The notes under the pieces are model-generated. The model was not told the DNA's origin. It worked only from the letters and a program-made list of their open reading frames with translations, and did not search any database. Both the position numbers and the translations under genes were made by a program. Shown here piece by piece: positions 34,344 to 45,407 of a stretch of 64,000 nucleotides of DNA (within the stretch, counting starts at the first letter, position 1; every line of letters starts with the position of its first letter). Origin of the DNA: Lactuca virosa (taxonomy: Eukaryota > Streptophyta > Magnoliopsida > Asterales > Asteraceae); assembly GCA_928212115.1 (NCBI GenBank), contig CAKMRJ010002223.1, positions 304,416,782-304,480,781 on the forward strand, read 5' to 3'.

Positions 34344-35901
34344 CTAACTACTAAAACTAATATTATCCTTCAGCTTGATGCGCCTCGCATGTTGTATATG
34401 CTTAACCCTACTCAGTCCCTTCGTGTGGGGATCTGTTGGGTTCTCATCTGATGATACCCTCTTTGCCACGAGGAGTCCTTCTTCTATATGATGTCTAATG
34501 AAATGGTATTTTCTGTCGATGTGCCTAGATCTGCCGTGATCTCTTGGTTCCTTGGCTAAGGCAACTGCACTCTCGCTATCACATAAAATCTCCATGGGCT
34601 TCTTTATAGCTGGTACAACTCCAAGGTATCCAATGAAGTTCTTCAGCCATATTGCCTCCTTTGCCTACTCGTTCGCTGCTATGTACACTGATTTGCAAGT
34701 TGAATCGGCTACCGTTTCCTGCTTGGAACTTTTCCAAGTAATTGCTCCTCCATTCATGGTAAAGACCCAGCTCGACTGAGAGCGGAAATTATCCCTATCA
34801 GTTTGAAAGTTGCCGTTGCTATACCTCACCACTCTCAAGTCATCACTCCCACCAAGGATATGGACCCAGTCCTTAGTCCTCTGCAGGTACTTGAGAATGT
34901 TCTTCACCGCAGTCCAGTGAGCCTTGCCAGGGTTCCCATGATATCTGCTGACCATTCTCAAAGCAAAGGCCACATCAGGGCGAGTACAAGTCATAGCATA
35001 CATGATCGACCCACATCGGAAGCATATGGTACATGACTCATCTCAACTATCTCAGCCTCTGTACTCGGACTCTGAGTCTTACTCAGTTTGGCGTTACTCT
35101 GGATTGGTAAGTCTCCTTTCTTGGAATCCTGCATGTTGAACCTTTTCAGCACCTTATCCAAGTAGGTACTCTGACTAAGTCCAATTAGTCTCTTACTCCT
35201 CTCTCTCAATATCCTTATCCCTAGGATATATGTAGCTTCTCCAAGGTCCTTCATAGCGAAACACTTCCCAAGCCAGGACTTTACCTCCTTCAAGGTTGGG
35301 ATGTCATTCCTATGAGTAGTATGTCATCCACATAAAATACCAAGAAGCTAACTATGCTCCCACTAGCTCTGACATATACACAGGACTCATCTTCGCTTCT
35401 CGAAAAACCAAACTCTTTGACTTTCTCATCAAAACAAATATTTCATCAGCGAGATGCTTGTTTCAATCCATAGATGGATTTCTCAAGCTTACATACTCTA
35501 TTAGGGTACTTGGCATCGCCAAAAGCCTCTGGCTGATTCATGTAAACATCCTCAGCCAACTTTCCATTAAGGAAAGCGGTTTTGACATCCATTTGCCATA
35601 TCTCAAAGTCATGAAATGCAGCTATGGCTAGCACAACCCTAATAGACTTAATCTTTGCTACTGGTGAGAAGGTCTCATCATAGTCAACTCCTGGAGTTTG
35701 AGTAAAGCCCTTCGCAACCAGTCGCACTTTGTAGGTGTGTACCTTCCCATCCATGTCGGTCTTCTTCTTGAAGATCCATTTGCACCCGTCTGTTTTCTGA
35801 CCCGGTACATTGTCAACGAAGTTCAAAACTTGATTGTCATACATGGACTGAATCTCGCTGTCCATAGCCTCCTTCCATTTAGCAGACTCAGGGCCAGCCA
35901 T
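34344..35901 (-). pseudogene. E pol: reverse transcriptase and RNase H
   Basis: RT begins in 35901-35446 with KWKEAMDSEIQSM, ETFSPVAKIKSIRVVLAIAA, QMDVKTAFLNGKLAEDVYM and KSIYGLKQASR. The catalytic box FYVDDILLIG is intact in another frame at about 35300-35340. 35293-34991 has KDLGEATYILGIRI. RNase H follows in 35003-34665 (YAMTCTRPDVAFAL) and 34595-34344 (CDSESAVALAKEP, HIDRKYHFIRHHIEEG). At least three frame changes break the gene. Confidence 0.92.
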
Positions 35902-36093
35902 GGCTTCCCTGTAATTACTAGGTTCATCAAAATCTACCAGTGTACTATCACTGATAAATGTATCACCTTCTGCAGTGATATGATAACCATAATAAAAATC
36001 AGGTGTGTTCCTAACTCTAGTGGAACGTCTCAGAGGTACAGACTCGTCAATTGGCTCAACAGGAGTTTCCTCCTCAGGTTGATTGCTAGTGTT

Positions 36094-37028
36094 TTAGGTT
36101 CCTTCACCACTTGACTCTTGAAGCTCTTCAAGGTCAATTTGCCTCCCACTGTTTCCTTGGCTTATGAAATCTCTCTCACGAAAGACTCCTCTCCTTGCCA
36201 CAAAGACCACATTATCACTGGGTCTGTAGAAGACGTAACCAAAGGATTTTTGTGGGTAGCCGATAAAAATACACCTCTCACTTCGAGGTTTGAGCTTGTC
36301 GTGAGACTCGCGCCTCACGAAAGCCTCGCACCCCAAATCTTGATGTGATCCAAAGTGGGAACTTTCCCAGTCCACATCTAATGAGGTGTTTTGGCAACCT
36401 TTTTAGTCGGGACTAGATTAAGGATATGGGCGTCAGTCTCTAAGGCATACCCCCAGAATGAGATTGGTAATGAAGCTCGACTCATCATGGAACGAACCAT
36501 GTCCAACAAGGTTCGATTGCGCCTCTCAGCCACACCATTTAGTTGTGGTGTCCTAGGAGGTGTCAATTGTGAAACAATTCCACATTCCTTAAGATAGTCA
36601 AGGAACTCGATGCTAAGATACTAACCATCCCGATCGGATCGGAGCATCTTGATCTTCCCGCCCATCTGATTCTCCACTTCCTACTTAAACTCCTTGAATT
36701 TTTCAAAGGTTTCTGACTTATGCTTGATTAAGTAGATATAACCATATCTTCTGTAATCATCAGTAAAAGTCACATAGAAGCGGTTAGCATCCCTTGTGGC
36801 GGTTCTGAAGGGTCCACACACATCAGTGTGTATGAGGTCCAACAAACCTTCACCCCTATCACAAGTACCAGTGAAGGGTGACTTTGTCATTTTTCCAAGT
36901 AAACAAGATTCACAACTATCATCTGATTTTAGGTCAAATGATTCCAAAACTCCAGCCTTTTGGAGTTGACCTATGCGCTTCTTGTTAACATGTCCAAGAC
37001 GACAATGCCACAAGGATGCTTTATCCAA
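36094..37028 (-). pseudogene. E pol: pre-integrase and integrase
   Basis: LWHCRLGHVNKKRIGQLQ and CESCLLGKMTKSPF give the HHCC zinc domain; LLDLIHTDVCGPF holds the first catalytic Asp and TPQLNGVAERRNRTL the Glu. The middle Asp segment (usually SDxGxE) is degraded near 36620. The tail has CIFIGYPQKSFGYVFY. Two frames are used. Confidence 0.88.
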
Positions 37029-37465
37029 AAACTAATGGAAGAATCAATATGTAATACATTATTTCCTAAGTTGTCTACAATCGACACAGTTTCATATACA
37101 CCATCACAAGGTAATGCTTTAAAATAAAATACACCATTATAAAAAGCATCAATAGCACCAATCTTATTATCAAATGAGAAGGTAAATCCTTGCTTGTACA
37201 AACTATGAAAGGAAATAATATTTCTCGCCATTTCAGACGAGTAACAACATTTATTCAAATCTAATGTTAACCCATTACTAAGCAATAAAGAATAAACTCC
37301 AATCTTGGTAACAGGTGATGCTTTCCTATTGCCCATGATTAAGTTTATCTTTCTGTACTCCACTTCTTCACTTCTTCTTAGGCCCTGCAAATCAGTACAA
37401 ATGTGAATACCACAACCTGTATCAAGAACCCAAGAATTAGTATGCGATGAGTTATTAGACAATAT
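37029..37465 (-). pseudogene. E protease, truncated by F
   Basis: SWVLDTGCGIHICTDLQGL contains the aspartic protease core DTG. The reading frame then continues through GVYSLLLSNGLTLDLNKC to the pre-integrase domain. Upstream sequence is lost at the F junction, where the frame runs on into the F LTR by chance. Confidence 0.88.
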
Positions 37466-38234
37466 TGTTGGATTAGTGTCTAAGTCCATAACTATAATTG
37501 GTATGTACTTGACCCGACTCAGCATTGTCCATTTGGGTTGCATGGCATCGGAACATTTGGATAGACCGTTTGTGAGAAGAGGACATTTGTGACATATTAA
37601 TATATTATAAGTTCTAATATATTTATATGAAATCAGGTTATTTAATTAGTATTGATCAAGAATTAATTTGGACTTAATTTGGTGATCAAAAGAGACTAAT
37701 TAAATATATGGGGATTGATTGTGTAAATCATTCATTCTTATATATGTGGGCTTATGATCCATGATTCCTTATGTTGGGTTTAACCCATATGGTGAACCAT
37801 GGATACTCCATGGAGGCTAAAACCCATGGAGCATAAGGAATGGGTAAAGTCATGGGTTACATGGTGTAACCCTAATGTGCACACTATATAAGGATCCCTT
37901 TAGCTCAAGAAATTGGCACTAGTGAAACATATATGAGGGATAGCCAATTTGAGCATGAGTGTCTTCTTCTCATGGTTATTCCAAGTGTTGATGATGTTGT
38001 GTGAACCATTTGAGGTCACACTTGGGGCACTAGGCTCTCGAGCTTCATGGAGTCAAGTTACATCAACAACGTATGTATTCTATCTATTTTATTACCCAAG
38101 TATCAAAGATTGTATGCTAGTTAGGGTAATACCTTGGAATATTCATATTTGCATGTATAATAGAGAAAACATAGATCCAAGGTATTTAGGGTTGCATGTC
38201 CACTTAGGAGTGTTATAATGCTCAAAACCCAAGA
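37466..38234 (+). repeat. 5' LTR of F
   Basis: 769 bp from TGTTGGATTAGTGTC to AAAACCCAAGA; the usual terminal ACA has decayed to AGA. TATATAAGG at 37885-37893 is a likely TATA box. Confidence 0.88.
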
Positions 38235-38235
38235 G

Positions 38236-38248
38236 TGGTATTAGAGCC
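38236..38248 (+). other. Primer-binding site of F
   Basis: TGGTATTAGAGCC, one C-to-T change from the initiator tRNA-Met complement. Confidence 0.85.
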
Positions 38249-38327
38249 TAGGCTTGTTTTTAATTATACTTGATGCAAAGTGCTGAAAAATGCTGAAAAA
38301 ATCGATTTTCGGGCTGTCTGGGCATTG

Positions 38328-38413
38328 GACTCGTCGAGTCTACTGATGGACTCGCCGAGTCCATGAGGAAACTCATCCTACTCGTCGAGTAGGTTGATAC
38401 ACTCAACGAGTAG
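38328..38413 (+). repeat. CTCG(N)CGAG cluster in the F leader
   Basis: Four copies in 86 bp: GACTCGTCGAGTC, GACTCGCCGAGTCC, TACTCGTCGAGTA and one decayed copy CACTCAACGAGTA. The same motif fills the LTRs of gypsy elements B and H. Sister element A lacks it at this place. Confidence 0.85.
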
Positions 38414-39048
38414 GACCCCTGCCAGCATATTTTCGACTTTTAAGGCTGAAATTGGACTAGAATCATTAGCCTAAGCTGTTTTTGAACCTATAAACCTGTT
38501 TTTGATGTGGTAATGTTCATGCTAATCCAATTTCAAAGATAATTGTCAATAGATTCATGTTTTGTATTAGTTTAAGGATTAGGCTAATTACATGAAAAAG
38601 TTTGATTTATATTATCTTGTTCTTATGAGTTTCTTAGATTAATAGAAAAAATTATGTGAAAGTGTGTTTTCAATCCAAATTAATCTAAGAGTTGATTCTA
38701 AAAAGTGTTTTTTGTAACTTTTCCTCAAGTTATATGAAAAGTCACATTTAAGATTCATAAAACTCATAAATATTTCCATAGGTTAGGAATAAAGAAAAGT
38801 CATATTCTTTTAATAGTTTAAAGTCTTCCATAACTTGTCCTCAAGTTATGGAACTTGAAGAGTTTGTTGAATTAAAACTACTTTAAACACATAAGTTATG
38901 GAATTGAAAAGTTTTTGAATAGTTCAAAACTTGCCCTCAAGGTTTGGAATTTGAAAAGTTTTCTTTCATGAATACTTTAATTCCAAATTAAGCCCTTAGG
39001 ATTTTAAAAGTTAAAATTCAACCCTTATACTTTATAATATTGTAAGTT

Positions 39049-39052
<4 letters not shown>

Positions 39053-39090
<38 letters not shown>
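39053..39090. repeat. (AT)n microsatellite in the F leader
   Basis: About 38 bp of pure TA repeat. A has only a short AT-rich stretch at the equivalent point (about 3090-3120). Confidence 0.9.
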
Positions 39091-39098
<8 letters not shown>

Positions 39099-39401
39099 AA
39101 GAGCAAGTCGTCTTACCATTAGTAGGCCTCATTCACGAAGCCGATCTATAAGGGGGGTATAAGGTTACTGCCTATAAAATGGCAGTTTAATGGGTGTCCA
39201 CTCTCACCCACCACTTCCTTGACTGGTGGAGGGTCGTTAGCCGAACGGGTAGGACAAGGACTAGAATTCTCCCTTCATTAAAAGTATTAATGATAAATAT
39301 AAAGTAACTAAAGCTTTTATAAATTTCCAATCTTAGTTACTTTAGGAAAATGTCAATAAGGTGCTAATCCATGAAATTACACTTTGCACTTTGTTTGAGC
39401 T

Positions 39402-39436
39402 GTTAGTGGAGCGTGTGTGGTTAACGGCACACTAAC
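39402..39436 (+). repeat. Leader hairpin of F with a palindromic loop
   Basis: Arms GTTAGTG and CACTAAC enclose GTGTGTGGTTAACGG, the counterpart of A 2749-2784. A second copy of the core, GGAGCGTGTGTGGTTAA, follows at about 39487-39504 with weaker arms. Confidence 0.65.
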
Positions 39437-39883
39437 TGGTTTTAACAAAGTAGGCAAAGGGTTTCTTAGAGTTTATCATAGGTCGGTGGAGCGTGTGTGG
39501 TTAATCGGCACATCGGTTGAGTGATAAACATTTAAGAGTACCAAGTAATTTGCATGGTTAATTCACACCTTGTTTGTGATCCTCGGCATCCCAGTCACAA
39601 AATCTGAAGGGCACAATCGAGATTGAAACATGTCATTGAAAAGTTCAATGAATCTCAAAAGAATCTAGGAGTTTCAAAACCAATTAAAACTTAATAAATT
39701 ATTTCGTTTTTCATGGTGGAAATTGGTGAATCGTTATTCACCTACCTTCAAATATTTTATAGCCTGGATTACAGGATCCCTCTTCCAAGTTATAAAATAT
39801 TGTGTTTGGTCCTAGCCTTAATATTTCATATTGGGTGTTAAATTAAGGACTTTAGATCAACTATCTTGAATATCTCCCAAAAG

Positions 39884-40464
39884 ATGTCTAGTTCAGACAT
39901 CTATGATCTTCCCAAATCTCTTGGAACTTCACTTCCTCCACCTCCTCCAATTATTTTTCCTAACCCACAAGTTCAAGGTCACTCAAGCCCTATTGGCAAG
40001 CAAGGTCTATGTGTGATCGCATCTTGGAGATGAAGTAACATATTGACAAGCCGGGAGAGTTGGGTGTGAAAGTCTTAAGGAAGTTGGATGTTCAATCACT
40101 TTCTAAGTCACATAGTGAGTTCCTTTGGGACTACTATGAAACAGACTATGAAATTACCCTTAATGATCTTATCTATTTGCTTGGTGCTGCTGAATCAACA
40201 ATGGTTTGAGGACTAGTAAAGCAAATTTGATTAGGAGATGAACTTCCCAATGGACATTTACAATGGTAACATTGAAAATACAGAAAAGCTTTCTCTTCCC
40301 AATGGAAAGGGATCAGCCATAGTCAACTCGGTTGACCAAATGGTAAAGAGAAAGGCTAAGTCTAAGACAGTCTCCTGTACCATTCCCAAAGATTCCATAA
40401 GTTTCTATTTCCAAAAGAAGGGGCATTGGTTGCAAAGCTGCCCGATTTACATGAAAGTTCACTA
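39884..40464 (+). pseudogene. Decayed copia gag of F
   Basis: Starts at ATG 39884 (MSSSDIYDLPKSLG), proline run, NPQVQGHSSPIGKQGLCVIA, then a stop at 40031-40033. In another frame: KVLRKLDVQSLSKSHSEF and LNDLIYLLGAAES. At 40238-40464 a knuckle relic FYFQKKGHWLQSCP remains, with the first cysteines lost. Colinear with A 2301-1650. Confidence 0.72.
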
Positions 40465-41007
40465 GGATGGTAAAAGTCAAAGTTGACTCTACTTCAGGTA
40501 AAGTCCACTTTCTAACTCTGTTAAGTTTCTATTCTGATATTCTTATTACATGATGTGACTGGATCACATGTTGATGTTTTAAGAATCAAAGAAAAGTGAA
40601 GAAACTTAAAGGAAGAAAATGTTGATTCTGATTTTGAGTTGTTGCTTAGGAGTTATGATATATTGCTTAGGAATAGATGACAACAAGTTTTTCATATGCT
40701 TTTGCACTGTAAGGATAAGTTTTTCCGCAAAGTTTTAAAATAAAAGGAAAATTTTTTGATTTTATTTATTCTAAGTATCCTTACAATGGCATTTGTGAAA
40801 AATTGTTGCTTATATGATTCCATTGATAGCAATATTGGAAATATGAATTTGATTCTTTCATTTGTGGTAGTGTCTAAATTTACCAAATAAGGAAAGATTC
40901 TCATCACCCAAGGTTTCAGTTGGATAGAAACTTGGAACTCATGCAAGTTGTATAGTATGATGAATGAGAATTTTCATCTTTGGAAAATTAAGATTAATTC
41001 CTTGTTT
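40465..41007 (+). other. Non-coding part of F before G
   Basis: AT-rich, colinear with A about 1110-1700 (minus). No protease is visible where a full copia element would have it. Confidence 0.65.
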
Positions 41008-41227
41008 TGTGACAACTCGAAATTTTTTTGCTTTGAAAGCTCAGTCAGTCAACTCAACTGAGTGTCAGACTCATTGGTAATGAGTTCTAGCCTTGTTAAA
41101 GGTCATTCTAAGGAGTTTTAAGCCTAGTACACTTAAGGAATAAGTGTTAGGAAGTACCTGCTAAAGCCACGGTACAACAAATCAAGCCTTAACCTCATCC
41201 TAAGGAGTTCACGGCCACAATGTCCAT

Positions 41228-41339
41228 GAGTTTACACCCTGGCTGTAAACTCATAGAGTTTACACCCTGGCCGTCAACTCATAGAGTTTACACCCTGGCC
41301 GTAAACTTATAGAGTTTACACCTTGGCCGTAAACTCTAG
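41228..41339 (+). repeat. 28-bp tandem repeat in the G LTR
   Basis: Four units starting at 41228, 41256, 41284 and 41312. Each starts GAGTTTACACC and contains GGCCGTAAACT or a variant. The 3' LTR has the same array at about 60116-60225. Confidence 0.88.
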
Positions 41340-42700
41340 TCCATACATATGGCTTTTGGTCATTTCTAGCCATTTCTTACATTCCAACCTCAAGAACACT
41401 TCCAAATCCTCTCAAGTATCATCGACTTTTCACCCTAGATCTTCAAAAGTTGGAAGTGTTCTTCCTTTAGTTTGATGTTAATCCTTCTTAGCTAGCTTCA
41501 TCTAATGATTTCATCCATGGAAATCATCTTTTCTTAGATCTTCAAGAAACACCAAGAACACCAAGAACACACACTAGTGTTCTTGGACCTTAATCACCAT
41601 TTCAAGCCTCTATATCGTAAGTACTCACTCCTTAACTTGTTATCTAGTTGGAACACCTGATTATAGACTTTAATCATCATCAAACTCATCATCAAAGAGA
41701 GTTTACGGCCATGAGTTTACACCCTGGCCGTAAACCCTTGAAAGTGTAGTGTTTTGATCCTTAAACACTTCTAGACCCTAGTTAACCTTTGGAACACTTG
41801 AACCTTTGAAAATCCTTTCCTTTAAGACCCAAGATAAGACCATTTGGAGAGTTTACGACCATGGAGTTTATGGTCTGGCCGTAAACACCTCACCACCCTC
41901 CAAAACATGGGTTATGCTCACCCTTGGGAAGAGCAATGATCCCTCAAGTTTCCCTAGCATTCAAACACACTCTTATGCACATTTCCATGAGTTTACGGCC
42001 ATGAGTTTCCAACCTGGCCGTAAACACCTTTTCTTGGCCATAAACATCTCTTAGTTGAATCACATGTGATTCCAACACTTGGTCAAAGTGTTTCCTAGTC
42101 CCGTGAGGTGTTTCCTTGCATTTGGTTGCTTCAAAACACTATATTTATGTCAATATATGCCATTATATGTCATTTAGGATTTGTTTAGTCTCGGGACTTC
42201 ATTCGTGGAACTTCTCATCCTTACGCGCACATTCGTTTGAATCACCCACATCAGGTGAGTTCATACCCCGTAATGAATCTTTTAACTGTTTTAAATGCTT
42301 TTAGGGGGGAATACAAGTTGAACACAATGATATTTGTGTAAATGTTTGTTATAAACATCTTTCAAAAGATTGCTTATGTCTTTATAAGTGATCAAAACAT
42401 TTCAAAGGCTATTTTCAAGTTATGCTACTTTATAGTTTAACAAAACTCCGTTTTTAAAGTACAAGCAAAACTTAGTAGTAAAATGAGTCTTTTCTATAAC
42501 AGTACAAGTAAAACCCTAGTAAACTATAAGGAGTATAGTTTAGAGATTCAGTTCATACTAGATACAATACACGATAATATAAAGAAAACACACAATAAAG
42601 AGAAACAGGGAGGAACATACTATAACAAGTACAAAGGGGAACACACTATAACAAGTACAGAGAGGAACACACTATACTAAGTAGCGGGAAAAACACGTTA

Positions 42701-43100
42701 ATATATCTTTCCGGGTTTCCGTTGACACTGGTACGATTTCACGTACCAGGACTAGTAGGCACGAGGTGATAAACTTAATAATATATCTTTCCGGGCTTGC
42801 GTTGACACTGGTACGATTTCACGTACCAGGACTAGCAGGCACGAGGTGATAAACTTAATAATATATCTTTCCGGGTTTGTGTTGACACTGGTACGATTTC
42901 ACGTACCAGGACTAGCAGGCACGAGGTGATAAACTTAATAATATATCTTTCCGGGTTTGCGTTGACACTGGTACAATTTCACGTACCAGGACTAGCAGGC
43001 ACGAGGTGATAAACTTAATAATATATCTTTCCGGGTTTGCGTTGACACTAGTACGATTTCACGTACCAGGACTAGCAGGCACGAGGTGATAAACTTAATA
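42701..43100 (+). repeat. 80-bp tandem array, five units, 5' LTR of G
   Basis: Exact 80-bp period, each unit starting ATATATCTTTCCGGG. Inside each, arms CTGGTACG and CGTACCAG (8 bp) flank ATTTCA. The 3' LTR has four units. Confidence 0.95.
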
Positions 43101-43238
43101 ATAGTTATACCCAACCTAAGTTATTTAAAAAGGGTACATTTATAAAGTACCCGACGATAATAAACAAGATACATAACTTAGTCGTAACATGAACATTCAG
43201 TAGAAGGGGACCTATAATGCTAACCTTATGATTCTTTA

Positions 43239-43396
43239 ATGTATACATAAAGGGATATATGTTAATAGGATCCGATAGGTAATAGGATGTGTGCTTTCCG
43301 CTTCATTTCCTGTTCCTTGTTTGGTTGTGGGCTTAGAGCGGATTCATCCAGCCTATTATCCATTCGATCTTAGTTATATATATTTCGTATACATTA
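43239..43396 (+). repeat. Long hairpin 1 of G (5' LTR copy)
   Basis: Arms of about 55-60 nt run from GTATAC to CTTTCCGC and back from GCGGATTCATCC to GTATAC. The apex contains TGTTCCTTGTTTGGTTGTG. Confidence 0.8.
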
Positions 43397-43587
43397 TGTC
43401 ATCATAAGGGGTACCAGGAATGAGTCAGGACATAAGACAGTAATTCAATGCACAGTTTTCTAGTACAAAACATACTTTTCAAATAGAACCTTTGGTATAC
43501 AAAACTAGAAACTTACCAGTAAAGGGTTTAATCCATTTTATTAAATCAGTGTAACTTTAAGGACCTTAAGTCGGCAATCCTATAATA

Positions 43588-43730
43588 CCTTAGTTTATAC
43601 ATGAAGGTTATATATAATTAATATCTGATAGGTAGTTGGATGTGTGCTTTCCGCCTCATTCCCTGTTCCTTCTTTGGTTGTGGGCTTAGGGCAGATTCAC
43701 CCAATTAACTATCTAATCAATATTAGATTA
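43588..43730 (+). repeat. Long hairpin 2 of G (5' LTR copy), split by H
   Basis: The 5' arm includes CTTAGTTTATAC and ATATCTGATAGGTAGTTGG; the 3' arm CCAATTAACTATCTAATC is cut by H and resumes at 55388 (ending GTATAAACTAAG, about 55411). Apex TGTTCCTTCTTTGGTTGTG. Confidence 0.8.
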
Positions 43731-45391
43731 TGTAACATCCGGATTCCCAGGTATTCTATGTTATTTATTTATTTTGTGTTTTGAGGGGGGGACTCGACGA
43801 GTTGACGCCTAGACTCGTCGAGTAGGATCACGTTTTGCTGACTGGATTAATGAAAGGACTCGACGAGTCGATGGGTGGACTCGACGAGTCTGTGCTGTGG
43901 ATAGAAACCCTAAATCTTTGGGGTTTGTGCCCTATTTAAGGGTCCTTATAGCCCTCATTTGCGGCTACCAGTCCAGAGAGAGAAACCCTAGAGAGCTTGA
44001 ACGAGTTGTGTGAGAGAGAAAGCCATTTCAACCCTTTTTGGTGTTGTTTTGCAAGGAAGAAGGTGTTTCCAGCTAGAGGAGGTCAAGAGGGTTGCTAATC
44101 CGTGGTTTCCAAGCTTGGATCTACAGTGTTGAGGTGGCAAATCGATCCTTTCTCTGTTTGGTTTAAGATCCTTGAATTTTAGGGTTTTCTATACCCTTTA
44201 TTGGCTTGAAATGTTGAGTATGTTGTCCCTTTGAGTGTTAGACTCTGGATCTGGACCTCTAGAGGTCCAGAGGGCCTTATCCATTCTGCTTTATGTTGGT
44301 TCATGGAGGGAATGAGAATATGTTGCCATTTTTGAAGCTATTTCACTAAGGAAAGCCTTGTGTGCGTTGCATGAGTGTCAAGACTGAACCTTTACGTGAT
44401 TATTGTGTTTGGGAAGGTCAGATATATAGGTTAGAGGAGCAGATCTGACCTCAGAAGGTCATTTGAGTGTTGCCATGGAAGGAACTCGCCGAGTCCATTA
44501 GTGTACTAGACAAGTCGAGTCGGGGTTGCCCCGCGATTCGTGACAGGTGTAACCCGTTGAGTGGAGGGATGACTCGACGTGCCAAGTGAGGCTAGAAGGA
44601 TTCAGAGGACCTGCATGGACTCGCCGAGTCGCTCTTGTGCACTCGACGAGTCGGGTCAAAGTTTGATCGTTGACTTCAGTTGACCTTAGGGTTTTAGTCA
44701 AGCTGATTTAGGAGAGTTCAGGGAGGGGTAGAATGGCATTCTACCCAATCCTTAGAAATGAGTCTATGAGAGGGTATTGATCAGGAATGTTGTTATGTTA
44801 ATAGGAGGAGGCTAGGTCGGGTTATCGAGCACGAGAGGTTATCCAACATCGTACGAGGTGAGTCTTCTCACTATACTGTACCTAGAGTGGTACCTATGTG
44901 TGACCGGATGGTCTTATATGCTATGAGATGTATGTGTTGCATGTTGTTATTTGATATGGATGTGTTATGTATGTTATGAATGCTAAGGACCGGAAGGTCA
45001 TTATGATATGGAACGGAAGGTCAACATGATATGGACCGGAAGGTCATTACGGGTAGGACCGGAAGGTCTACCAGGGTTGTGGGACGGAAGTCCCCTGAGA
45101 CACAGCGACCGGAAGGTCTTATAGCCTTGAGTGGCGTATGTGCATATGTGGTATTTTGGGGAACTCACTAAGCATTTATGCTTACAGTTGTTGTGTTATG
45201 TGTTTCAGGTACTAGCGAGGATCGCGGGAAGGCGCCGGCATGATCCGTACACACTCATGGAGTTTATGTTTTGAGATTCCGGGATATATTTTATTATGAT
45301 AACATTGGATACATTATGTTTTGATATTACCTTATGAATAAAAGTATGTTTTAAAAAGGAAAAATTGTTTTGGAAATTTACGTTGTTACAA
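43731..45391 (+). repeat. 5' LTR of H
   Basis: 1661 bp, TGTAACATCCGGATTCCC to GTTGTTACA. CTCG(N)CGAG copies cluster at 43795-43890 and 44480-44660. Several 'gaccggaaggtc' copies (itself near-palindromic) lie at about 44990-45120. Layout parallels the LTR of B. Confidence 0.93.
43933..43940 (+). promoter_or_regulatory. Probable TATA box of H
   Basis: TATTTAAG just downstream of an AAACCC/GGGTTT inverted pair (43905-43926); repeated at 50803 in the 3' LTR and matched by B. Confidence 0.55.
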
Positions 45392-45394
45392 GTT

Positions 45395-45407
45395 GGTATC
45401 AGAGCCT
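45395..45407 (+). other. Primer-binding site of H
   Basis: TGGTATCAGAGCC three bases after the LTR; initiator tRNA-Met. Confidence 0.93.

Larger units (their letters stand above)
32781..37465 (-). mobile_element. Element E: Ty1/copia retrotransposon with pol, 5' part beyond window
   Basis: Minus orientation: 3' LTR (33564 to 32781), PPT, then RNase H, RT, integrase and protease reading leftward from 37465. It is inserted in the LTR of D (left TSD candidate ttatc, 32776-32780) and interrupted by F at 37466, so its gag and 5' LTR lie outside. The LTR is related to those of A and F, making E the likely autonomous type for that family. Several stops and frame changes make this copy inactive. Confidence 0.88.
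37466..41007 (+). mobile_element. Element F, left part: gag-only copia retrotransposon
   Basis: Plus orientation: 5' LTR, primer site, leader, decayed gag and non-coding sequence up to 41007, where G is inserted. It continues at 63283. Reverse-complement A (about 1110-1140) is continuous across the point where F breaks, proving the two F parts were once joined. TSDs of G: tgttt (41003-41007) and tgttc (63283-63287), one mismatch. Confidence 0.88.
41008..43730 (+). repeat. 5' LTR of G, first part
   Basis: From TGTGACAACTCG to the insertion of H. It contains 28-bp repeats with GAGTTTACACCCTGGCCGTA (41228-41339), dispersed GTTTACGGCCA/TGGCCGTAAAC pairs (about 41700, 41850, 41990), an 80-bp array (42701-43100) and two long hairpins. 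43726-43730 (gatta) is the left TSD of H. Confidence 0.9.

Noticed and set aside
36971..37543. A 190-codon protease ORF of E starting MQPKWTMLSRVKYIP
   Set aside because: The first 26 codons are reverse-strand LTR of F; the frame is open across the junction by chance. The E sequence starts at 37465.
39880..40464. Possible host CCHC zinc-knuckle gene
   Set aside because: Matches A gag in order and sequence, lies after an LTR and PBS, and is broken.
41806..42054. 82-codon ORF repeated at 60685-60933
   Set aside because: Same position in the two LTRs of G; similarity follows from LTR identity. Codes across GTTTACGGCC repeats.
42701..43100. CRISPR-like regular array
   Set aside because: The 80-bp units are continuous tandem repeats without unique spacers, inside a plant LTR and repeated in the partner LTR.
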